The notes: a model not told the origin generated them from the sequence alone. Shown: positions 32,366-42,057, counted from the first letter of the stretch. The stretch is DNA of 64,000 bases from Armatimonadota bacterium (GCA_017303935.1 JAFLBD010000003.1:555692-619691); one strand, 5' to 3'. A program made the numbers and translations.

Positions 32366-33800
32366 GTTCTTCGATCGCCAGCGTCAGCAATTCTGGCGCG
32401 CGGACCGATCGCGTACGCCGTTCGATCTCTTTGCGCTCGCCGATTTCGACCAGCGCATTAGAACTTTGTAGCTTCTTCAGGTCGCGAGCAGATGGCAGCA
32501 CGCGGGTTTCCATCGTGCCAACCATGTCGTTGTACGATTCCACCGCATTATCGAGGTGCTTGCCCACCTTGCTAAAGTGCTCGGCAAGCTTCTGAATCCG
32601 CCGGTAGAGTTCTTCACCCACATCCGCGATTTTCTGAGCGTCTTTGGCCAGATTCTCCTGTCGCCAGCCCATTGCGACCGTCCGCAGTAAGCCAATCAAG
32701 CTGGTCGGTGTGACGATCAAAACGGAGTTGGTCGCCCCAAATTCAAGCAAAGTTGGGTCGTGCTCAAGAGCCGCGCCGTAGATGGGCTCAGACGGAATGA
32801 ACATCACCACAAAGTCGGGCGCCGGGTTGAACGATTGCCAATATGACTTCGCCGTGAGCTGAGTCACATGCTTTCGAGTCTGCCGGGCGTGCTCCATCAA
32901 GAACTTCTTCTTTGCGTCGTCGTCATCCAATTCGATGGCATTCATATAGGCCTGGAGCGGCACCTTTGAATCCACAACGATGTTCTTGTTGTTCGGCAAC
33001 TTGATGACCAAGTCGGGGCGCAGGCGACCTTCTTCGGTGTTGACTGAAGCTTGCTCCACGAAATCGCAATGATCGATCATCCCCGCCATTTCGACGACCT
33101 TACGAAGCTGAACTTCCCCCCATTGCCCACGTTGATTCGGCGTCCGGAGAGCTTGAACCAGGTTCTTCGTTTCGCCTTGCAGGCGCATTTGGGAATCGGT
33201 TAGCGACTGGACTTGCTGATCGAGCTTGGCGTAGGCGCCTTCGCGCTTGTTTTCAATCTCGCGGACCACGTCGTTAACCTCTTTGAGCTTATCTTGAAGT
33301 GGCTCAACAAGCTGAGAAATCGCTTTTTGCCGCGCGACGAGCTGCGAATCAGCTTCCTGGGCGTGGGCATTGAACTGTTCTTTGGCCAATTCAAGGAACA
33401 TTGAATTGCTCTTACGCAAAGCCTCCGTGCTCAGATTCTCAAAGGTTTCTTTCAGCGAATCTTTGGCTTCGTCAAGCAGAACGCGTTGCTCTTCGAGCGC
33501 GCGCTCACGCTCCTCAAGCTTAGTTTGCACCTCTTTATGCAGAATTCGGATGTTCACTAACTCCTCATCCCGGGCCTTGATCTGAGCCTCAGATTCCATG
33601 AGGCTTCGTTCGATTTTCGAAATCTCGTCGGCCTTGCTTTGGAGAGAGGCGTGCTCGACTTGCAGCTTTCTGAGCTCGCCATCGATCCGTGATCGTTCAG
33701 CCTCGACGGCTGCAGCGCGCTTGCCCAAGAACAACGCAACGAGCAAACCCGCGACCACTCCACCGATCAACAATCCAATCGAAAGCGCCATGAAGTCCAT
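32319..33800 (-). CDS. rmuC: RmuC-family DNA recombination limiting protein
   Basis: RmuC proteins carry a nuclease-like core that limits recombination at inverted repeats. This 493-residue protein has an N-terminal membrane helix (LSIGLLIGGVVAGLLVALFLG), a long coiled coil (about 30-190) and the conserved core with LRTPNQRGQWGEVQLRKVVEMAGM (about 215), RPDLVIKLPNNKNIVVDSKVPL (about 265) and FVVMFIPSEPIYGAAL. The start is ATG at 33800. The last 47 bp overlap the end of nadC on the other strand, so the C-terminal tail is the less conserved part. It is 9 bp downstream of the YfhO-like gene, which suggests one transcript. Confidence 0.94.
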   Translation of the reverse strand: MDFMALSIGLLIGGVVAGLLVALFLGKRAAAVEAERSRIDGELRKLQVEHASLQSKADEISKIERSLMESEAQIKARDEELVNIRILHKEVQTKLEERERALEEQRVLLDEAKDSLKETFENLSTEALRKSNSMFLELAKEQFNAHAQEADSQLVARQKAISQLVEPLQDKLKEVNDVVREIENKREGAYAKLDQQVQSLTDSQMRLQGETKNLVQALRTPNQRGQWGEVQLRKVVEMAGMIDHCDFVEQASVNTEEGRLRPDLVIKLPNNKNIVVDSKVPLQAYMNAIELDDDDAKKKFLMEHARQTRKHVTQLTAKSYWQSFNPAPDFVVMFIPSEPIYGAALEHDPTLLEFGATNSVLIVTPTSLIGLLRTVAMGWRQENLAKDAQKIADVGEELYRRIQKLAEHFSKVGKHLDNAVESYNDMVGTMETRVLPSARDLKKLQSSNALVEIGERKEIERRTRSVRAPELLTLAIEEPTLALDAATDSAPNE

Positions 33801-33809
33801 TGGATTATT

Positions 33810-36053
33810 TTAGTCCAATTCGGAGCTTGGAGTAGACGAACGACTAGTAAAAATGAACGTTGCACAGCCCGCAACAATTACGAGCGATAGCAAAACGCCA
33901 AGAATTGGGCTCAGCGTGATGCCACCTGTCGGGGCGTAGGTGAACACAACCTCGCCACTTTCGGCGAGGTCAGCTTCAAGCCAAACTCCGCCCTTGAGTT
34001 CAATCGGCTTCCCATTTTGGCTCGCCTTCCATCCAGAGATTGCACGCTCGTGAACAATGAGCCTGCCAGGACCGGCGGACACCACGATCGAGGATGCGCC
34101 CTTCGATCGAGCCACAACAGGATTGCCATTGAGCGTCGCATAGGTATTCGAGCCGATGACCTGCTTGTCCAAAGTGCTGGAAGACTCCCCACGGACAGCG
34201 GTCCAAACCTCGCTAACCCCAGTGCCAGAGAGTTTTGTAGGGTCCACACCGCTCGGTGTCAACATCATGTTGCCATTGGCAGGAGGTGCTGGATCTTTGC
34301 CAAAAGTATCTTTGAGCATGTCCACGGTGGAACGACTGATGAGAGAATCGTATCCTCCTAGCTGCCTTGTTCCCAGAAGCAAATTGAGGTTCGGTGGTGG
34401 ACCAGAATCTGGGCTGATTTGAACCATTTGCCAATCAGGCACGACAATCGCCACCCGCTTGATCTCGCCATCTTCTAACTTGGCTTGTGCCGGAATTGCT
34501 CCAAAAGTCAGTGGCGACGCCAAGTAAGTTGGGAGCCAGGCAATCAGCGCCCCGACCATAAGCATCCATCGCTGACGGGATGCATCCTTCTGCAGGGCAT
34601 ACGCGATGATCAGGAGTGAAATCACCCCGATCGAAAGCCCTTGGAACGGCATCACCGAGCTCTGGACGTAGGCGCCCAATCCTTCTGCTGAAATGAATGT
34701 TGGAAGAGTTGGTGCGAGTAGGCGAACCGCAAGCGCGAAGATCAGGAACACGAAAGCGAAAATCATGCCGAGCAGCTGGGGGTTCTTTGCGGGCGGGAGT
34801 TTGGACCGTAGCGGAACAACTTTGGCACTCGCGGCTAGAAGGCACAGCGATAGCACGATCAGAACGCCTGCTCTACCTGGCGATCCAGTCGCGGACCAGC
34901 CCGGCACCCCAAAATACAAGGCTCGGCAAAGTGGTGATGCTGTTGCCAGCAGCAAACCAACCAGCGCCACCGCGATCATTGCGCCACTCCCCGAATTCCG
35001 TCGAAATAGGCTGATGCCAGCAAAGGCCAGCACGAACGCGCCGACTCCAATCGCGGATTCAGCATAATTGGAGCCCCGCTTGATTACCGATGGCCAGAAC
35101 TTTGTTAAGAGTTGATATGGGGCCGGGCCAAATTGGTTGCTCGTCCCGAGGAGGTCAGCCGCTCCGATGGACCCTAGTTCGAACGGCTGTAACGCCGATG
35201 ATGAATAGGCAGCGTAGCCAGCCTCGGTCGGGGCACCTCGCCGGTGAGATTCCTTGGAATACTCCATTACTGGCCCCAATTGTGGGAGTGCCAGACCGGC
35301 TCCAATCAACAGCGTCACGAACATGACCAAACCGGTCACTGTTCGCCGGTCAACCATTTGCACGATCCAAAACACTCCAGCACCGATGAGGCCATACACA
35401 GCGAATTGAAGGTGCCCCGCAAGAAGCATCATGGCAACCGGGAAGCAGCCGAGAAGCCCAGAAAGGACAGCCCGGTGGCGGTCACCCTCCATGCTTTTGG
35501 CGATCGCCAACAATATCCACGGAATCCAGCAAACAGTCGAGATGACGCTGGGAAGTGCGGTCCAGCTCAACATAAATGCGCTTAGCGCAAAACTCGTTCC
35601 GGCCAGCGTTGCAATGAGATCGTCGCCACCAAAGTGCTTCCCTACAGCTCGAACTCCCGCCCCTGCGATGATCAAATGAATCAACGCAAGCAATGCCATC
35701 GCAGGTTGAACAGGCACCTGCAAAATTCCCAGGATCACATGAAGTGGATACAAGCCACCTGACTGGGAGTTTGCCAGCAAGGGTGCGCCGCCGAGAACAT
35801 AGGGGTTCCACGCGGGGATTTGAAAATGCGCCCAGGAATCCAAGACCAGCAGACGCCAGCCATAAAATTGGAGGACGCCGTCCATTTGAAGGATGTCAAA
35901 CGGTATCGCGACGGGCTCGCCCTTTGACCAAGGAAGAAAATTTGCGATCTGATTCCATGGCCCGATACCCTGGCCGCCAAACAAAGCAGGAATCAGCACC
36001 AAGATCGGCGCAATGTAGAGGATGATCGAGTCTGGAACGTTGCGGCGAGCCAT
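33810..36053 (-). CDS. YfhO-like multi-pass membrane protein
   Basis: This 747-residue integral membrane protein has about 12-14 hydrophobic helices, a large extracytoplasmic segment (about 540-700) and a final membrane helix. The layout matches the YfhO family of GT-C-like proteins; in Listeria and Bacillus YfhO supports glycosylation of lipoteichoic acid. The segment RLIVHERAISGWKASQNGKPIEL near residue 670 matches the family motif with S/G-W-K-x-x-x-x-G. An LGGAPLLANSQSGGLYPLH loop near residue 80 also fits YfhO. ATG 36053 is chosen: it shares a base with the stop of the TPR gene (TGATG). Sugar and acceptor are unknown. Confidence 0.85.
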   Translation of the reverse strand: MARRNVPDSIILYIAPILVLIPALFGGQGIGPWNQIANFLPWSKGEPVAIPFDILQMDGVLQFYGWRLLVLDSWAHFQIPAWNPYVLGGAPLLANSQSGGLYPLHVILGILQVPVQPAMALLALIHLIIAGAGVRAVGKHFGGDDLIATLAGTSFALSAFMLSWTALPSVISTVCWIPWILLAIAKSMEGDRHRAVLSGLLGCFPVAMMLLAGHLQFAVYGLIGAGVFWIVQMVDRRTVTGLVMFVTLLIGAGLALPQLGPVMEYSKESHRRGAPTEAGYAAYSSSALQPFELGSIGAADLLGTSNQFGPAPYQLLTKFWPSVIKRGSNYAESAIGVGAFVLAFAGISLFRRNSGSGAMIAVALVGLLLATASPLCRALYFGVPGWSATGSPGRAGVLIVLSLCLLAASAKVVPLRSKLPPAKNPQLLGMIFAFVFLIFALAVRLLAPTLPTFISAEGLGAYVQSSVMPFQGLSIGVISLLIIAYALQKDASRQRWMLMVGALIAWLPTYLASPLTFGAIPAQAKLEDGEIKRVAIVVPDWQMVQISPDSGPPPNLNLLLGTRQLGGYDSLISRSTVDMLKDTFGKDPAPPANGNMMLTPSGVDPTKLSGTGVSEVWTAVRGESSSTLDKQVIGSNTYATLNGNPVVARSKGASSIVVSAGPGRLIVHERAISGWKASQNGKPIELKGGVWLEADLAESGEVVFTYAPTGGITLSPILGVLLSLVIVAGCATFIFTSRSSTPSSELD

Positions 36054-36400
36054 CAAGGACAGTATACAGACTGTCTCATCGCGTCTTCGTGGGTTGGATC
36101 GAGCCGCAACACTTCATTGAAATTCGCGCAAGCTTCATCCATCATCCCAAGCATCATCTGGGTCATCGCCAGGTCGTATCTGGCCTTGACGTGGGATGGA
36201 TTGGCCGCTACCACCTTTTCGAGAGTAGCGAGGGAGTCGTCGAACTCACCTTCAAACCCCAACACCAAGCCTAACTGCCAAAGCGCATTGGAATGGTCGG
36301 GTTGTGAGGACAGCACCTGATTGAGGAACTGCTTAGCCTCATCGTATCGGCCATCGCAGCGTGCCTCAAACCCTCGTTGGTAAAGCTCGTCGATGCTCAT
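36053..36400 (-). CDS. Small TPR protein
   Basis: This 115-residue protein consists of about three tetratricopeptide repeats: DELYQRGFEARCDGRYDEAKQFLNQVLSSQPD, NALWQLGLVLGFEGEFDDSLATLEKVVAANPS and KARYDLAMTQMMLGMMDEACANFNEVLRLDPT (each written here from visible W/L/G/Y/A/P positions). Such proteins mediate protein contacts. It has no signal peptide. It is coupled to the YfhO-like gene by the TGATG overlap, so it may assist that membrane protein or the glycosylation it supports. Confidence 0.88.
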   Translation of the reverse strand: MSIDELYQRGFEARCDGRYDEAKQFLNQVLSSQPDHSNALWQLGLVLGFEGEFDDSLATLEKVVAANPSHVKARYDLAMTQMMLGMMDEACANFNEVLRLDPTHEDAMRQSVYCP

Positions 36401-36466
36401 AGTGCTCGGCGGGCACTGGCCAGAACTGAGTGCTGGTCAGTGCCTTCAACCGTACTTTACCACGAC

Positions 36467-38425
36467 TTACGCCGTGCCGGGTTCTAGTCTTCCCTGCGGC
36501 GGAGCAGAAACTGACTTTTCGGCGTTGTCGGTATCGACTGCTGGAGTTCCGCCGAACGGATCGTCTTCAACTTTCGGCTCATCTTCTTTGGCTTCCGATG
36601 GAAGTCCCATGATCGCCAAAAATTCTTCTCGATCGATGGTTTCGCGTTCCAAAAGGGCCTGAACGACGGCATCCAACTTCTCGCGATTTTCCTTGAGAAC
36701 TTGGGTTGCGCGCTGGTGCTGAGTCTGGACGATTTGGTGCACTTCCTCATCGATCAGCCGTGCCACATCTTCGCTGTAGTCACGATCTTCCATGTAATCG
36801 CGACCCAGGAATGGGCTACGGGAAGATCGGCCCAAGGCCAACGTTCCGAGCTTTTCGCTCATTCCGTACCGGCAAACCATGCTCCTTGCGATTTGGGTGA
36901 CGCGGCTCAAGTCACTGATGGCACCTGTCCACCGTTCGCCGTAGACGACTTCTTCTGCGACTAATCCGCCGAGCGTCATCGAAATATCATCGAGCAGCTG
37001 ACTGCGGCTGATATGGCTACGATCTTCATCTGGGAGGGACCAAGTGATACCTAGCGCCATGCCGCGAGGAAGAATGGTGACCTTGTGAATTGGATCGCAA
37101 TGCTCCATCAACTCGCCCACAATCGCGTGACCCGCTTCGTGGTAGGCCGTGATTTCGCGGTCCTTTGCCAGTTGAACTCGGCTGACGCGTGCTGGTCCAA
37201 CCATGACGCGGTCCAGTGCCTCTTCTAACTCTTCCATACCGATCTTGCTCTTGTTCCGCCGAGCGGCAAGAAGCGCCGACTCGTTGAGTGTGTTCGCAAG
37301 GTCCGCGCCCGTAAAGCCAGGCGTGCGCTTGGCGATCTTGGACATCGTGACGTTAGATTCGAATGGCTTGCCCTTGGCGTGGATATTCAAGATCGCTTCG
37401 CGACCTTTTGCATCAGGTGAGTCCACCACGATTTGGCGATCGAATCGGCCCGGGCGAAGCAAGGCAGGATCCAAAACATCAGGTCGGTTGGTGGCTGCGA
37501 TCATGATCACGCCCGAGTTCGGATCGAACCCGTCCATTTCGACCAAGAGTTGGTTCAGCGTCTGCTCGCGCTCATCGTGACCGCCGCCAAGGCCGGCGCC
37601 TCGTTGGCGTCCTACGGCGTCGATTTCGTCGACAAAAATGAGGCATGGGCGATGTGCCTTTGCGGTTTCGAAGAGGTCGCGAACGCGTGCCGCACCGACA
37701 CCGACGAACATTTCGACGAAGTCTGATCCCGAGATGTGATAGAACGGGACTCCTGCTTCACCTGCGACGGCGCGTGCAAGGTGAGTCTTACCCACGCCTG
37801 GAGGCCCTGTCAGCAAAATGCCTTTAGGGATCTTCGCGCCGAGCGCAACATACTTCTTAGTGTTCTTCAAGAAGTCGACGATTTCCATCAGCTCTTGCTT
37901 GGCTTCTTCGATCCCAGCAACGTCTTCAAACGTGATCTTCGATCCACCCTCGCCCATCCTCTTCGCACGGCTCCGACCAAAGCTCATCGCTTGGTTGCCG
38001 TTTTGTTGGGCAGGACGCATAAAGAAGAAGTAAATGAAAACGAACGGCAGAATCCCGATCGCTAGCCAGACCAGCAACTGAAGAACTTGACCAGAAACGG
38101 GTGGCTCAGGAAATTTGACCTTAACGCCAGCTTGCTGCAGCTGCTCCTTGAGAGGTGCGGCAGGTGGTTCGTTAGGCGCGGACCCGACCAAGACTTCGTA
38201 GGTGGAGCCGCCCTTCAGCGAACCAGTGATTCGGTTCCCTTGCCAAACGCCATCAACCACGTTGCCTTTGTTCACTTCACCCACAAAGCTGGTGTAGTCG
38301 TAGGTCACTGGCTTTTTGGGTGGGGTCAGGCTCAGGCCACTTCCATTGCCAAAAAGATTCAGCAGAAAGAAGAGAGCGAGTGCTCCCACCAGTGAAATTA
38401 CAATTGATCGTGCTGCTTTATTCAA
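36467..38425 (-). CDS. ftsH: ATP-dependent zinc metalloprotease FtsH
   Basis: FtsH extracts and degrades membrane and cytosolic proteins. The 652-residue protein has two N-terminal membrane helices (about 8-25 and 120-140) around an extracytoplasmic loop, the AAA module with Walker A GPPGVGKT (about 220), Walker B IFVDEID, second region of homology [17 protein letters not shown], and the protease zinc site [12 protein letters not shown] (about 440) with downstream Asp. The start is TTG at 38425 with GGAG in front. The acidic and Pro-rich C-terminal tail of about 50 residues is typically variable. The gene follows tilS, the usual order. Confidence 0.98.
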   Translation of the reverse strand: MNKAARSIVISLVGALALFFLLNLFGNGSGLSLTPPKKPVTYDYTSFVGEVNKGNVVDGVWQGNRITGSLKGGSTYEVLVGSAPNEPPAAPLKEQLQQAGVKVKFPEPPVSGQVLQLLVWLAIGILPFVFIYFFFMRPAQQNGNQAMSFGRSRAKRMGEGGSKITFEDVAGIEEAKQELMEIVDFLKNTKKYVALGAKIPKGILLTGPPGVGKTHLARAVAGEAGVPFYHISGSDFVEMFVGVGAARVRDLFETAKAHRPCLIFVDEIDAVGRQRGAGLGGGHDEREQTLNQLLVEMDGFDPNSGVIMIAATNRPDVLDPALLRPGRFDRQIVVDSPDAKGREAILNIHAKGKPFESNVTMSKIAKRTPGFTGADLANTLNESALLAARRNKSKIGMEELEEALDRVMVGPARVSRVQLAKDREITAYHEAGHAIVGELMEHCDPIHKVTILPRGMALGITWSLPDEDRSHISRSQLLDDISMTLGGLVAEEVVYGERWTGAISDLSRVTQIARSMVCRYGMSEKLGTLALGRSSRSPFLGRDYMEDRDYSEDVARLIDEEVHQIVQTQHQRATQVLKENREKLDAVVQALLERETIDREEFLAIMGLPSEAKEDEPKVEDDPFGGTPAVDTDNAEKSVSAPPQGRLEPGTA

Positions 38426-38506
38426 ACTTGCTCCAACTGAAACGCGCGGATTCCTTATTCTGTACGCTCAAAAACACGCCGCAGTTCACAATACATTATG
38501 CCGCTT

Positions 38507-39907
38507 TCAGTCCGATACCGGACCGAAGCTAAGCCAGAGTTTTGCAGAACTATGCGGTGTGACCTTGGTCCTATCGGCAACCGCAATCCCAGGAACCCAA
38601 ATCGGCCCAACCATATCGCACACCACGGGCAGCTTTCGGCGGCAAAGCTGGCTCAGCTTGCGATCGGTGGCGATATCTCCAATCAGCTTTGTGCCATCGA
38701 AATTGATCGGCTGGATTTTCATTCCATCTTGAATCCCGACAAGATGTAGATCGCCCTTGATCGCACTTCGATCCAAAGTGACCTTGAGATGGTTGGAGTC
38801 TTGAACGAATGGCTCCTCCCCTTCGTGATCGGCGCAAATCATCCACCCAAACGAGTCGGCTAGAGTGTCGCCGGGAGTTTGCAAAATGCCCCGCTGTAGC
38901 ACGACATTCGACTGCCGATAGATATGGACTTTGTCCGCCAAAATCTGCAGCGTGACTTCCCCACCTTCGGCGGTGAACGCTCCTAGATCAGCCTTTTGAA
39001 TGGCATCCTTCACGGACTCGGTGATTTCTCGAGAAAGCTCTGCACCAAGCACGCGGCAAACCAAACGAATTGCGCGGTTCAACAGTACTTCAGGCAGGTG
39101 CGCGAGTCCTTGGCGATCCAAGCACACCTCTTCGTTTCTAGTCAGAAATTCGAGAGGGCCGTTCATGCTCACGACCAGCTTTTCAAGCGCGCCCGCGCCG
39201 GCAGAATCCAGATACTGATCTTCCTGCGAAATGATCTCCGTCATTCGGCAAACGGCCGCATCAAATCCCGGATGCAGTTCACGCATAACGGGCACTACCG
39301 ATGCACGGATGCGCGACCGAGCATGGTGCAAGTCGTCGTTCGCCGGATCATCATGGAACCAAAGCCCTCTTTCGGCGCAAAACCCGCGAGTTTCTTCGCG
39401 AGTTACGCTCAAGATCGGGCGCACGATGTTATCTCGGCGTTCGGGAATTCCGGTGAGTCCGCGCATTCCCGCGCCTCGAGTTAGGTTGAGCAGGACGGTT
39501 TCGACGTGGTCATCCTGGGTATGACCAGTCAGGATCGCCGCGCATTGAAACTGCCACGCCGCCTTCTCGAAGAACTCATACCGGGCTCGGCGACCCGCTT
39601 CTTCGATGCTGAGCCCAAAGTCTTTGGCGATTTTCGGCACATCAGCCCGGCCCGAGATGAACGGAATGTTCAGCGACTCGCAATAGGCTGCGCACAACTC
39701 GAGTTCCTGATCGGCTTCTTTGCGCTGGCCATGGTGCAAATGAGCGGCCACAACGTCGAGTCCAGCCTCATCGCAGAGCGTCAACAAACAAGTTGAATCC
39801 GCCCCTCCGCTATAAGCGACCAGCAATTTTTCCGACAATAAAGATTGGCGGTTGAGGACCTGTAAGAATCGCTGGCTTAACACGAGCAAATAGTGTACCG
39901 ATGACAA
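38507..39907 (-). CDS. tilS: tRNA(Ile)-lysidine synthase
   Basis: TilS changes C34 of the CAU tRNA-Ile to lysidine so that it reads AUA. The 466-residue protein has the PP-loop AYSGGADSTCLL (about 30), the HLHHGQRKEAD block, GHTQDDHVETVLLNLTRGAGMRGL (about 130) and the C-terminal lysidine-binding TilS_C region. The frame opens at TTG 39907; GTG 39883 (MLSQRFLQVL) is an alternative. It is followed by ftsH, a conserved pairing, and is divergent from the clpS pair (38 bp between starts). Confidence 0.95.
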   Translation of the reverse strand: MSSVHYLLVLSQRFLQVLNRQSLLSEKLLVAYSGGADSTCLLTLCDEAGLDVVAAHLHHGQRKEADQELELCAAYCESLNIPFISGRADVPKIAKDFGLSIEEAGRRARYEFFEKAAWQFQCAAILTGHTQDDHVETVLLNLTRGAGMRGLTGIPERRDNIVRPILSVTREETRGFCAERGLWFHDDPANDDLHHARSRIRASVVPVMRELHPGFDAAVCRMTEIISQEDQYLDSAGAGALEKLVVSMNGPLEFLTRNEEVCLDRQGLAHLPEVLLNRAIRLVCRVLGAELSREITESVKDAIQKADLGAFTAEGGEVTLQILADKVHIYRQSNVVLQRGILQTPGDTLADSFGWMICADHEGEEPFVQDSNHLKVTLDRSAIKGDLHLVGIQDGMKIQPINFDGTKLIGDIATDRKLSQLCRRKLPVVCDMVGPIWVPGIAVADRTKVTPHSSAKLWLSFGPVSD

Positions 39908-39945
39908 AAAATCGTTGCGCTCGGCTTAGGGGAGACGAGTAAAAT

Positions 39946-40251
39946 ATGTCGCAAATATTCAGTATGAGCCAATCTACTGTACAACTTCAGAACGAAAACT
40001 TATCCACCAATTCGGGTGGATACTCTGTCGTGCTCCACAACGACGACCACACGCCATACGCTCTGGTCGTGCAAACACTCATGGTTGCCACTGGATGCCC
40101 GAAGGATGAAGCAGAGATCGAAACTTGGGAAGCTCACCATTTCGGCAAATCGCAAGTCCATTTTTCCGGTCAATCCGAGTGTGAGGCCATTGCGTCGGTG
40201 ATTGGTCGGGCGGGTATTGTAGCCACCGTAGAACCAGAATGGAACGACTGA
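39946..40251 (+). CDS. clpS: ClpS-like N-degron adaptor, copy 1
   Basis: ClpS brings N-degron substrates to ClpA/ClpC. The 101-residue protein has the hallmark VVLHNDDHTPYALVVQTLM (E. coli NDDYTPMEF) and the His-containing helix WEAHHFGKSQVHF. The key pocket residues Asn, two Asp and Thr of NDDxT are present; the residue after Pro is Tyr instead of Met, which may narrow the pocket. ATG 39946 is taken for the GGGGAG about 11 bp upstream; ATG 39964 is possible. A second clpS-like gene follows 11 bp later. clpA/C is not in the window. Confidence 0.88.
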   Translation: MSQIFSMSQSTVQLQNENLSTNSGGYSVVLHNDDHTPYALVVQTLMVATGCPKDEAEIETWEAHHFGKSQVHFSGQSECEAIASVIGRAGIVATVEPEWND

Positions 40252-40262
40252 ATTCCTTCCCA

Positions 40263-40547
40263 ATGAACACTCTGGAGACTCCAGAGATCATCCAAATTCC
40301 GGATCAACAGACGGATAAGGGCTGGATTGTCACCGTTCTAGACAATGACTACAACTCGATCGATCAGGTGATGTTTATCTTGATCGTTGCCACAGGCTGC
40401 TCGCAAGACGAGGCCGAAATCGAGACCTGGGAAGTCCACCACCTCGGCAAGTCGGTGGTGCATCATGGCGGAGAGAAAAAGTGCCGCCGAGTCGCAGAAG
40501 TCATCCGCACGATCGGAATTCAGGTTCTCGTCACCAAAGAGGACTGA
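40263..40547 (+). CDS. ClpS-like protein, divergent copy 2
   Basis: This 94-residue protein is clearly related to the preceding ClpS: both share LIVATGCSQDEAEIETWEVHHLGKS-type sequence in the middle (ATGC.DEAEIETWE.HH.GKS). The N-degron pocket differs: NDDxTP of copy 1 is DNDYNSI here, so the second Asp is kept but Asn, the first Asp, Thr and Pro are replaced. Substrate choice is therefore expected to differ from canonical ClpS, or the protein may regulate copy 1. ATG 40263 is used; an in-frame ATG at 40239 would overlap copy 1 by 13 bp. The N-terminus is short and polar. Confidence 0.8.
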   Translation: MNTLETPEIIQIPDQQTDKGWIVTVLDNDYNSIDQVMFILIVATGCSQDEAEIETWEVHHLGKSVVHHGGEKKCRRVAEVIRTIGIQVLVTKED

Positions 40548-40549
40548 CC

Positions 40550-40592
40550 CAAAAATAAAAAATGGGCCGGTACTTTCTCACGGTACCGACCC
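40550..40592 (-). terminator. Terminator of the Gly/Gln-repeat gene
   Basis: Read on the minus strand, GGGTCGGTAC and GTACCGGCCC form an imperfect stem followed by ATTTTTTATTTTT. It lies 28 bp after the leftward gene stop and also downstream of the rightward clpS pair. Confidence 0.8.
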
Positions 40593-40619
40593 GAATTGCG
40601 CACTCGCAAACTGTTTTCG

Positions 40620-40979
40620 TTACTTATTCGTCGTTCCAGGATCGCCCACGGCGCCTGGTCGACTGCCCGGTCCGGCGCCTTGGCCCTGACCTGGACGAGG
40701 GGTAGGAAGTTGCGCTTCTTTCACGACTTCCAAACTGTTTTTATCAAGCCGAAGGACGCGGTTGCCTTGCAACACGTAGACCGCCGAGTTGTCCACGGCG
40801 ATCGCGCCGCCGCCACCAGCTCCAATTCGCTGACCTTGACCCTGGCCCTGACCTTGGCCTTGACCGCCACCCGGGCGCGGGCCGCTTTCTTGAGCCACGA
40901 CTTGCTGGATCGTGAGCGATGACACCAACACTGCGGCGAGGATGCCGCCCCAAATGGTTGCTTTGCTTTGAATTTTCAT
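40620..40979 (-). CDS. Secreted Gly/Gln-repeat protein
   Basis: The family is not recognised. The product has 119 residues from ATG 40979, which has GGGGA just upstream; a GTG four codons earlier is also in frame. A signal peptide (MKIQSKATIWGGILAAVLVSSLTIQQVVA) is followed by a low-complexity stretch of GQ dipeptides (about 8 in a row, with variants), a short hydrophobic strand block (IAVDNSAVYVLQGNRVLRLDKNSLEVV) resembling one beta-propeller blade and a Pro/Gly-rich tail. The repeat is encoded by near-identical GGCCAG/GGTCAG-type units and may change length easily. It is probably a small extracytoplasmic protein. Confidence 0.6.
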   Translation of the reverse strand: MKIQSKATIWGGILAAVLVSSLTIQQVVAQESGPRPGGGQGQGQGQGQGQRIGAGGGGAIAVDNSAVYVLQGNRVLRLDKNSLEVVKEAQLPTPRPGQGQGAGPGSRPGAVGDPGTTNK

Positions 40980-41065
40980 TTTCGTCCCCACAACTTGAGG
41001 GCTGATCGCGGTTCAATGCGAGCAGGTGAAGGGACTAGACGCCTGGCCGGCAACGATGTTCAGTT

Positions 41066-41977
41066 CTATTCCAAAGAAATCTGAAAATGCTCGCAATACC
41101 GGTCAAACAGGTTATGTGCGGCAGGATAACAGGAGTGCGGCGAGACAAAGTGAGGGAATTCGAACGTGATGATCTTCTCGGCGACTTGGCTGGCCGCCTC
41201 CATCTTGAACCGCAAATACCGCCAGTCCGCGGGAGGAAACTTGATCGGCATGTCCCGGTCAAACGATTCCAGATTCGACCAGATCGTCATGCCGTGCTTT
41301 TTGCCCAGCGCCGCGATTCCCTCCACAAAGTCAGGCAGCTCTTGATAATGAACCTGACCATCTTGGAACGCGCAAATGTCGATCACCTCGTGCGTCTCCG
41401 CGAAGATTCGGTCCCAGTGGTCAAAACTTTCTTCGAGCGTGAACGCGTTCTCACCGAGCTGCTTCGCCCCTTGAGGATACGGAGAGATCAGCACGGGAAG
41501 GTCAGCGAGCTGCTTGCAATGCGCGCCGATCTGCTTATGCAATTCGATAATGTGGGCGTCGTTCTTCCCGGTTTCGTGGGTCTGATACCAACCCGCGAAC
41601 GATTTATGATGCCCATACCGAGCGTACGCCTCATCTAGGAATTTCTGGTTGAGCTCGATCTCCTTCCAATAAGTTCGCCGCCACCAGAAAAAGCCGCTAT
41701 CGTACGTTCCGAAAAACACCTTGATGCCAAATTCGTCGGCAAGGCTGTAGAAGATTTCACCGATGTCTTCGTAGACTGGCAACAAGTCCGGAATGACCTT
41801 GCTCGGGAAAATGCACTTGTTGCGGTATCCCGCGCGGATGATGATGACGGTGTCAATGCCGATCTTGGAGTACAGCTCAAACTCTTTGCGCCACTGTTCG
41901 CGGCCCCAATTCTGGCTCGGAATATCGTGGGTGATTTCATCCAAAAACGTGCCAGTGATTCGAAGCGTTTGAGCCAT
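41066..41977 (-). CDS. DUF4434-type TIM-barrel protein
   Basis: This 303-residue protein without signal peptide (from ATG 41977, MAQTLRITGTFLDEITHDIPSQNWG) matches the DUF4434 family, seen in Bacteroidetes and others as an uncharacterised putative glycosidase-like barrel. Conserved-looking segments are SKIGIDTVIIIRAGY, FFGTYDSGFFWWR, GWYQTHETG, and LISPYPQG. Acidic residues in these blocks may form an active site, but no catalytic pair is proven. A second in-frame start at 42001 lies in the terminator of the SOD gene and is rejected. It is downstream of sod. Confidence 0.8.
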   Translation of the reverse strand: MAQTLRITGTFLDEITHDIPSQNWGREQWRKEFELYSKIGIDTVIIIRAGYRNKCIFPSKVIPDLLPVYEDIGEIFYSLADEFGIKVFFGTYDSGFFWWRRTYWKEIELNQKFLDEAYARYGHHKSFAGWYQTHETGKNDAHIIELHKQIGAHCKQLADLPVLISPYPQGAKQLGENAFTLEESFDHWDRIFAETHEVIDICAFQDGQVHYQELPDFVEGIAALGKKHGMTIWSNLESFDRDMPIKFPPADWRYLRFKMEAASQVAEKIITFEFPHFVSPHSCYPAAHNLFDRYCEHFQISLE

Positions 41978-41997
41978 GACGAAAAGGTTACCCGGCA

Positions 41998-42036
41998 ACA
42001 AAAATCGCGCCCAGAGTCATTTGGCTCCAGGCGCGA
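41998..42036 (-). terminator. Terminator of the SOD gene
   Basis: On the minus strand, CGCGCCTGGAG and CTCTGGGCGCG pair (one mismatch) with a loop of eight bases, followed by ATTTTTGTTG. It lies 21 bp after the sod stop and overlaps the start region of the next gene. Confidence 0.9.
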
Positions 42037-42057
42037 ATTCGTTTCGATCCAAAAACT

